This document shows, in pieces, positions 15,350 to 19,210 of a DNA stretch of 19,210 nt (position 1 is the first letter of the stretch; the number at the start of each line of letters is the position of its first letter). The position numbers and the translations under genes are program-made. The notes beneath the pieces were generated by a model. It saw only the letters and a program-made list of their open reading frames with translations. It had not been told where the DNA came from and searched no databases. The stretch comes from Alphaproteobacteria bacterium (GTDB lineage Bacteria; Pseudomonadota; Alphaproteobacteria; UBA2136; UBA6156): contig JAIXXE010000092.1 in assembly GCA_027490875.1 (NCBI GenBank), positions 1 to 19,210 on the forward strand, read 5' to 3'.

Positions 15350-15643
15350 ATGGAAATAGTAATGGAAGCCACGGAAATGGCCCTTGAATTGCTTGGCGTT
15401 CATCAAGCAGTTGTTGCTGCGACACAGGTTTCGAGGCTCCATCCCAAATCTAGGCTCGAAAGTGTGGAAATCATTGAGGACAAGGAAATCAAGGCTATCT
15501 GGTACTTTCCGCCAGGCGGAATATTCAAAAAACGTGGCCTTGAAATTGAGAGTGACGAGAGGCTTCCTAAAGAAGTCAAGGTGGTTCTTGACGGAAAGGA
15601 CGTCGTTTTACCAGTTCGACATTTCCGTGCGGAAGCTATCTAG
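15350..15643 (+). CDS. Small unknown protein, paralogue B
   Basis: The predicted protein has 97 residues. It has an N-terminal helical part (MEATEMALELLGVHQAVVAA) and a charged, strand-rich C-terminal part with IWYFP (50-54), LPKEV (72-76) and PVRH (88-91). From the W to the LP motif the spacing is identical to paralogue A, with a two-residue gap before PxxH. The ATG at 15350 is chosen for its GGAG site; another ATG lies four codons later. No signal peptide, membrane segment or known motif is seen. It ends 24 bp before a near copy of the paralogue A terminator. The composition is more AT-rich than that of the housekeeping genes around it. Function is unknown. Confidence 0.75.
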   Translation: MEIVMEATEMALELLGVHQAVVAATQVSRLHPKSRLESVEIIEDKEIKAIWYFPPGGIFKKRGLEIESDERLPKEVKVVLDGKDVVLPVRHFRAEAI

Positions 15644-15667
15644 GCCTTTCTGGCCCATGCGCAATCT

Positions 15668-15706
15668 CCCCCGCCATGCTACAAGCATCGGCGGGGGTTG
15701 CGTTTT
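15668..15706 (+). terminator. Intrinsic terminator of paralogue B
   Basis: CCCCCGCC pairs with GGCGGGGG (15668-15697). The inner arms ATGCT and AGCAT flank ACA, and the tail is TTGCGTTTT. This is a near-identical copy of the hairpin at 15229. It lies between convergent genes, but only the plus strand has a T tract. Confidence 0.85.
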
Positions 15707-15719
15707 CACTCTTGGCCTT

Positions 15720-16109
15720 TTAACCGTTACCTGGAATAGCCTTGTTGAGCATTTCGAGGATCTCATCGGGGATCATGTGCGGTTCAATAAGGTAAGAGGG
15801 CCGAATTTTGCCATCCATACCCTCTTCTTCGCGGGCATAGAGTACGATGCTCATGTCTGTACATAAACATACGTGAATGCCAGTTGGTACCCACTCTGAA
15901 CCCTCATAGTCAAGCAAGGTTGAACCATCGCTAAGCAGGTCTAGCAGCTGGGCCGCGGTTACCGACATTGCATAGACAAAGTCGTTCCCAACAGAGACTT
16001 GTCCAATGATGACAACCTGTTGGGCTGTATCCTGCGACGGCGGCGATGCTGGTTCCGGCGGCGACACCTTCTTGGTACGCTCCTGGAAGGGAATAATTTC
16101 AGCTGACAT
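15720..16109 (-). CDS. Small acidic protein of unknown function
   Basis: The predicted protein has 129 residues. A polar, proline-rich N-terminal tail of about 30 residues (EIIPFQERTKKVSPPEPASPP) leads into a compact domain with QVVIIGQVSVGNDFVYAMS, a Leu-rich helix (AAQLLDLLSDG), a cysteine pair in VCLCTD, and an acidic C-terminal part ending in a helix (DEILEMLNKA). The start is supported by AAGGAG eight bases upstream. There is no signal peptide or transmembrane segment. It is divergent from fusA, and the intervening region could serve both. The family is not recognised, and it shows no clear similarity to the paralogue pair next to it. Confidence 0.7.
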   Translation of the reverse strand: MSAEIIPFQERTKKVSPPEPASPPSQDTAQQVVIIGQVSVGNDFVYAMSVTAAQLLDLLSDGSTLLDYEGSEWVPTGIHVCLCTDMSIVLYAREEEGMDGKIRPSYLIEPHMIPDEILEMLNKAIPGNG

Positions 16110-16131
16110 GGGCGATACTCCTTTTTCAGCA

Positions 16132-16150
16132 GGTAAAACGTGTTTTCACC
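16132..16150. promoter_or_regulatory. Near-palindrome in the divergent region before fusA
   Basis: GGTAAAAC, GT and GTTTTcACC form a near-perfect palindrome with one extra base. It lies between the small minus-strand gene and fusA and borders the candidate promoter with -10 at 16163. It could be an operator. Confidence 0.35.
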
Positions 16151-16162
16151 CAAGCTATAGCG

Positions 16163-16168
16163 TATACT
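16163..16168 (+). promoter_or_regulatory. Candidate -10 box, distal fusA promoter
   Basis: TATACT matches the -10 consensus at five of six positions. A poor -35 (TGTTTT, 16141-16146) lies 16 bp upstream. The predicted start is near 16175, which would give fusA a leader of about 85 bases that includes the short hairpin at 16186-16197. The same GTATAC core could serve a promoter on the opposite strand. Confidence 0.4.
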
Positions 16169-16185
16169 TGCAAATTCGTGAAGCC

Positions 16186-16207
16186 CCCCATCAGGGGTTG
16201 CGTTTTT
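16186..16207 (+). terminator. Short hairpin with a terminator-like tail in the fusA leader
   Basis: CCCC-ATCA-GGGG is followed by TTGCGTTTTT. The 13-mer GGGGTTGCGTTTT is shared with the terminators at 15229 and 15668. The 4-bp stem is weak, so this may be a leaky attenuator, a relic of a longer terminator, or a reused sequence. Confidence 0.35.
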
Positions 16208-16226
16208 GCTGCCAATCCCTTATACG
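16198..16226 (+). promoter_or_regulatory. Candidate proximal fusA promoter
   Basis: TTGCGT (16198-16203), a 17-bp spacer and TATACG (16221-16226) have ideal spacing, though the boxes match only moderately. The predicted leader is about 27 bases and contains the AGGA ribosome-binding site (16246-16249). The -35 coincides with the tail of the repeated GGGGTTGCG motif. Confidence 0.35.
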
Positions 16227-16258
16227 CGCGACAGCAACCAAAACTAGGAACCCACACG

Positions 16259-18358
16259 ATGCCCCGCACCGTCCCCTTCGATAAAATCCGCAACATTGGC
16301 ATTATGGCCCACGTGGATGCGGGCAAGACTACGACCTCTGAACGGATTCTGTACTACACCGGCCGTACCCACAAGATTGGCGAAGTGCACGAAGGCGCCG
16401 CCACCATGGACTGGATGGAGCAGGAGCAAGAACGCGGCATTACCATCACCAGCGCGGCGACCACCGCCAGCTGGAAGGGAACCACCATCAACCTGATTGA
16501 TACCCCCGGCCACATCGACTTCAACATTGAAGTGAAGCGCAGCGTGCGCGTGCTGGATGGCCTGATTGCCACCTTTTGCAGCGTGAGTGGTGTAGAACCC
16601 CAAAGCGAAACCAACTGGGGCCATGCCAGCAACTACGGCGTGCCGCGCCTTTGCTATATTAACAAAATGGACCGCGTGGGCGCCGATTTTACGCGTGGGG
16701 TGAGCATGATTCGCGAGCGCCTGCGCGCCAACGCGATTCCGATTCAGCTGCCGATTGGCAAGGAAGATACCTTTGCTGGCGTGGTCGATCTGGTAAAAAT
16801 GAAGGCCTTGGTTTGGAAGGGCGAAGAGCTTGGCGCCAAGTGGGAAGAGTTTGGTATCAATGATGCAGGCTTCCCTGCCGACCTGAAAGAGCCCAGCCTG
16901 AAGGCGCGTGGCGAACTGATTGAAGCCGCCGTAGAATTTGATGACGCGGCCATGAACGCCTACCTTGAAGGCCAAGAGCCCGACGAAGCGACGCTGATGG
17001 CGTGCATCCGGAAGGGAACGCTGGCGATGAAAATCTTCCCAGTTGTGTGCGGTAGCAGCTTTAAAAACAAGGGTGTGCAGCCGCTGCTGGATGCCGTACT
17101 GGACTACTTCCCAGCCCCGAATGAAATCGACCCAGCTAAGCTGGAAGGCACCAACGAGAGCGGCGAAGCCGTAAAGTTTAGCGTATCCGACGAACAACCG
17201 CTGGCCTCCTTGGCGTTTAAAATTGCGACCGATCCGTTCGTGGGGACCATTACCTTTGTGCGCGTGTACAGCGGCGTGATTAGCAGCGGTACCGCCATTT
17301 ACAACAGCGTGCGCGGCCGAACCGAGCGCGTGGGCCGGATTGTGAAAATGCACGCCAACAAGCGTGAGGAAGTAACCGAAATCCGTGCCGGCGACATCGG
17401 CGCACTGATTGGGCTGAAGGACACCCGCACCGGCGATACGCTGTGCAGCGAAGCCAAGCCGATTATCTTGGAAACCATCAAGGCCATGGAGCCCGTGATT
17501 GCCATGAGCATTGAGCCCAAGAGCAAGGCCGACCAAGAAAAAATGGGTATCGCGCTGGGTAAACTGCTGGCCGAAGACCCAAGCTTCCGGGTTTACACCG
17601 ACGAAGAAACTGGCCAGACTATTCTGGCGGGTGTGGGCGAACTGCAGCTGGAAGTTAAAATCGATATTCTGCGCCGTAAACCCTACGAAGTGGAAGTGAA
17701 CACCGGCGCCCCGCAGGTAAGCTACCGCGAGACCATTACCGCTTCGGCCGAGTGCGAAGGCAAGCACGCCAAGCAGACCGGCGGTCGCGGGCAGTATGGC
17801 CACTGCTGGATTAAGTTTGAACCCAACGAACCGGGCAAGGGTTTTGAGTTTGTAAACGGCATCGTGGGCGGTACTGTGCCCAAGGAATATATCCCTGCCG
17901 TGGAAGATGGCGTGGAAGAAGCGCTGAAGAACGGCATGTACGCGGGCTACCCCGTGGTGGACGTTAAGGCGACGCTGTTTGACGGCAGCTACCACGACGT
18001 GGACAGCAGCGAAATGGCCTTTAAACTGGCTGGGATTCTGGCCGTGAAGGAAGCCGCGAAGAAGTGCAAGCCGCAGCTGTTGGAGCCCATCATGAAGATG
18101 GAAGTGACCACCCCCACCGACAGCATGGGTGATGTGATCGGTGACCTTTCATCCCGCCGTGGGATCATTCAGGGCACCGAAGACATCTTTGGCCGCACAC
18201 TCATCCGTGCACTGGTGCCGTTGGCCAACCTGTTTGGTTACGTCACCACCCTGCGGAGCATGACCCAAGGCCGTGGCAGCCCTTCCATGGAGTTTGACCA
18301 CTACGCCCCCGTGCCCAACAACGTGGCGGAAGACATCGCCAAAAAGCGGGCGGCTTAA
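16259..18358 (+). CDS. fusA: Elongation factor G
   Basis: This GTPase drives ribosomal translocation after peptide-bond formation and, with RRF, ribosome recycling. The 699-residue protein is full length. G-domain motifs are AHVDAGKTT (17-25), RGITI (59-63), DTPGH (81-85) and NKMD (135-138). Domain IV has HAKQTGGRGQYGH and the C-terminal domain has GDLSSRRG. The start at 16259 is chosen because AGGA lies nine bases upstream and the protein begins with the usual FDKIRNIGIMAH; a longer in-frame start at 16178 would add 27 unrelated residues. It is not beside rpsL, rpsG or tuf in this window, and it has its own promoter region and terminator. This could be a relocated single copy or a second fusA. 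Residues NWGHA (119-123) replace the common VWRQA. Confidence 0.96.
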   Translation: MPRTVPFDKIRNIGIMAHVDAGKTTTSERILYYTGRTHKIGEVHEGAATMDWMEQEQERGITITSAATTASWKGTTINLIDTPGHIDFNIEVKRSVRVLDGLIATFCSVSGVEPQSETNWGHASNYGVPRLCYINKMDRVGADFTRGVSMIRERLRANAIPIQLPIGKEDTFAGVVDLVKMKALVWKGEELGAKWEEFGINDAGFPADLKEPSLKARGELIEAAVEFDDAAMNAYLEGQEPDEATLMACIRKGTLAMKIFPVVCGSSFKNKGVQPLLDAVLDYFPAPNEIDPAKLEGTNESGEAVKFSVSDEQPLASLAFKIATDPFVGTITFVRVYSGVISSGTAIYNSVRGRTERVGRIVKMHANKREEVTEIRAGDIGALIGLKDTRTGDTLCSEAKPIILETIKAMEPVIAMSIEPKSKADQEKMGIALGKLLAEDPSFRVYTDEETGQTILAGVGELQLEVKIDILRRKPYEVEVNTGAPQVSYRETITASAECEGKHAKQTGGRGQYGHCWIKFEPNEPGKGFEFVNGIVGGTVPKEYIPAVEDGVEEALKNGMYAGYPVVDVKATLFDGSYHDVDSSEMAFKLAGILAVKEAAKKCKPQLLEPIMKMEVTTPTDSMGDVIGDLSSRRGIIQGTEDIFGRTLIRALVPLANLFGYVTTLRSMTQGRGSPSMEFDHYAPVPNNVAEDIAKKRAA

Positions 18359-18373
18359 CAGGGAAAAAAGAAC

Positions 18374-18399
18374 AACCGGCGCCCAAGGGCGCCGGTTTT
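18374..18399 (+). terminator. Intrinsic terminator of fusA
   Basis: AACCGGCGCC and GGCGCCGGTT form a perfect 10-bp stem with a CAAG loop, 15 bp past the fusA stop, followed by TT and then CTT. The A-rich 5' side suggests it may also serve the convergent minus-strand gene. Confidence 0.85.
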
Positions 18400-18422
18400 C
18401 TTAAGATGGTGCAATGCAGGGC

Positions 18423-18887
18423 CTAAGCGCAAGAGGGTGACTTTGGCAGAGGCCGACCCAAACCATTGGTTGCCCACACCCAGTTGGGTGCGGGTTGTCC
18501 GACCTTCATGATATATTGCGAGGCAACGATCAGGCATTTACTCTCGTGCGTCCAATTATTGTAGACGGAGAAAAAATCCCCTGACCCGTTGAGAACAGTC
18601 ACAGCAATGACGGCCCTCTTGATGTGGGTCATACCGCTTTTGGTAGTCACTTCAAGCGCCTGATGGAGCGCATTCTCCACCTCCGGGGGTAGCTGTGGAT
18701 TCAAACTTGGCCATATTGGCCTTGTAACCTTCTTGCCTGAAGTGACGACATTGTGTTGCGGTGCTGGCGTGAAAGCCGCCGCAACAGGGACGACAGGTGG
18801 TTGGGTCACCACAAGCTTGCCAAGCAGGGCCGCTTGGAGCTCTTCCTCCACAGGAGAAAGGCCTTTATGACGACGTGCACTGGTCAT
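18423..18887 (-). CDS. Protein of unknown function
   Basis: The predicted protein has 154 residues. It starts with a basic stretch and a helix (MTSARRHKGLSPVEEELQAALLGKL), followed by a low-complexity Pro/Val/Ala linker at about 28-46. The likely globular domain from about 65 onward carries LPPEVENALHQALEV, KRAVIAVTVLNGSGDFFSVYNNW and a final NWVWATNGLG segment. The start is well supported by GGGAG seven bases upstream. There is no signal peptide or membrane segment. It is convergent with fusA, and its upstream gap holds a CCCGTTA/TAACGGG inverted repeat (18914-18945). I do not recognise the family. Confidence 0.7.
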   Translation of the reverse strand: MTSARRHKGLSPVEEELQAALLGKLVVTQPPVVPVAAAFTPAPQHNVVTSGKKVTRPIWPSLNPQLPPEVENALHQALEVTTKSGMTHIKRAVIAVTVLNGSGDFFSVYNNWTHESKCLIVASQYIMKVGQPAPNWVWATNGLGRPLPKSPSCA

Positions 18888-18913
18888 GTTAACGCTCCCT
18901 TAAGAGCTGATGT

Positions 18914-18945
18914 CCCGTTACACTTAGCAACGCTGCCCTAACGGG
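18914..18945. promoter_or_regulatory. Spaced inverted repeat upstream of the unknown gene
   Basis: CCCGTTA (18914-18920) and TAACGGG (18939-18945) are perfect 7-bp arms separated by 18 bp, a half-site spacing compatible with a dimeric regulator. They lie 27-58 bp before the minus-strand start at 18887. No clear -35/-10 pair is seen near them. Confidence 0.35.
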
Positions 18946-19022
18946 TTAACGAGAAACGCTGCAGATCTTTCGAAGAGTGCATATGTGTACGTTAAAAAGT
19001 TCTAACATGCAAGGAGGCTAGC

Positions 19023-19124
19023 GTGGCTAAGCGGAAGAGGGGCCTTTCTGGAACGACGAAGCAATCGGGCGCGTCACTAAAAAGACTGCGCCAACCCGAT
19101 TGGTACGTCGCTTCAAGTTCTTGA
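19023..19124 (+). CDS. Possible short basic protein or truncated gene remnant
   Basis: A perfect AGGAGG (19012-19017) lies five bases before a GTG that opens a 33-codon frame starting MAKRKRGLSGTTKQ. The N-terminus is strongly basic. From about codon 9 on, the frame runs into a hairpin-rich, repeat-like element, so the true protein may have been longer and been cut by that element, or the ORF may be fortuitous. No homologue is recognised. The very strong ribosome-binding site is the main argument that translation starts here. Confidence 0.35.
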   Translation: MAKRKRGLSGTTKQSGASLKRLRQPDWYVASSS

Positions 19125-19160
19125 ACGGTAGGAGCGTTGGTCTCTCCTCGCAATGACGGC
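19048..19160. repeat. Hairpin-rich interspersed-repeat-like element
   Basis: The segment contains CGACGAAGCAATC at one end and CTCCTCGCAATGACGG at the other. These resemble, from memory, the two ends of small interspersed repeats found in many bacterial genomes. Inside are CAATCGGG/CCCGATTG (19062-19069 and 19095-19102), extended by inner CGC/GCG pairs, then TTCAAG/CTTGAA (19112-19125) and GGAG/CTCC (19131-19147). No transposase is present. Confidence 0.45.
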
Positions 19161-19210
19161 TTACGCCCCCTTCTTCAACCGCACCAGTTCGGCCTCAAGT
19201 TCCGCAATCC
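19161..19210 (-). CDS. C-terminal end of an unknown protein, cut by window edge
   Basis: Reading the minus strand from the right edge gives IAELEAELVRLKKGA and a TAA stop (19163-19161). The heptad-like Leu/Glu pattern suggests a short coiled-coil tail. Too little is visible to name the protein. Confidence 0.5.
   Translation of the reverse strand, partial: IAELEAELVRLKKGA

Noticed and set aside
15668..15706. CRISPR-like or transposon-end interpretation of the repeated CCCCCGCC hairpins
   Set aside because: There are only two full copies, each just after a gene and followed by a T tract, which fits intrinsic terminators. There are no spacers, transposase or target duplications.
16244..17995. 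583-codon minus-strand frame opposite fusA
   Set aside because: It is antisense to the conserved EF-G gene, rich in His, Gly and Ala, and has no ribosome-binding site or recognisable domain. It is a by-product of codon bias.

Overview
The window reads as chromosomal DNA of a Gram-negative proteobacterium, most likely an alphaproteobacterium. This rests on the high-GC coding bias, a lipoprotein signal, a CtaG/Cox11 copper chaperone, an alphaproteobacterial-looking family 4 uracil-DNA glycosylase, and a FadE/FadN-type beta-oxidation set. The genus cannot be named from the sequence. I see no tRNA, rRNA, CRISPR array or insertion sequence.

Layout. Positions 1-1317 (minus) hold the N-terminal 439 residues of an AGCS sodium:amino-acid symporter that runs off the left edge. 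A lipoprotein gene follows at 1421-1993 (minus). A divergent gap at 1994-2247 separates it from a plus-strand lipid block. The lipid block holds an acyltransferase/alpha-beta hydrolase fusion (2248-4581), an overlapping fadD (4574-6244), a thiolase (6289-7479), a FadN-type hydroxyacyl-CoA dehydrogenase/enoyl-CoA hydratase (7482-9809) and fadE (9871-12042). Together these cover acyl-chain release or transfer, CoA activation and every step of the beta-oxidation spiral. An extended -10 box and a perfect inverted repeat lie between fadD and the thiolase gene and look like a regulated promoter.

Housekeeping and small-gene region. After a hairpin there is a small minus-strand gene of unknown function (12092-12436), then obgE (12622-13641) overlapped by a uracil-DNA glycosylase gene. 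That gene's 3' end overlaps the convergent ctaG by 68 bp. Two small plus-strand genes (14927-15202 and 15350-15643) follow. They encode recognisably related proteins, carry the same hairpin just before the ribosome-binding site, and end in nearly identical terminators. This duplicated cassette is the most novel item in the window. A minus-strand unknown gene (15720-16109), fusA (16259-18358, with its own terminator) and another minus-strand unknown gene (18423-18887) follow. The right end holds a short basic ORF behind a perfect Shine-Dalgarno, a hairpin-rich repeat-like element, and the last codons of a minus-strand gene.

All functional calls come from motifs read by eye. No database search was possible.
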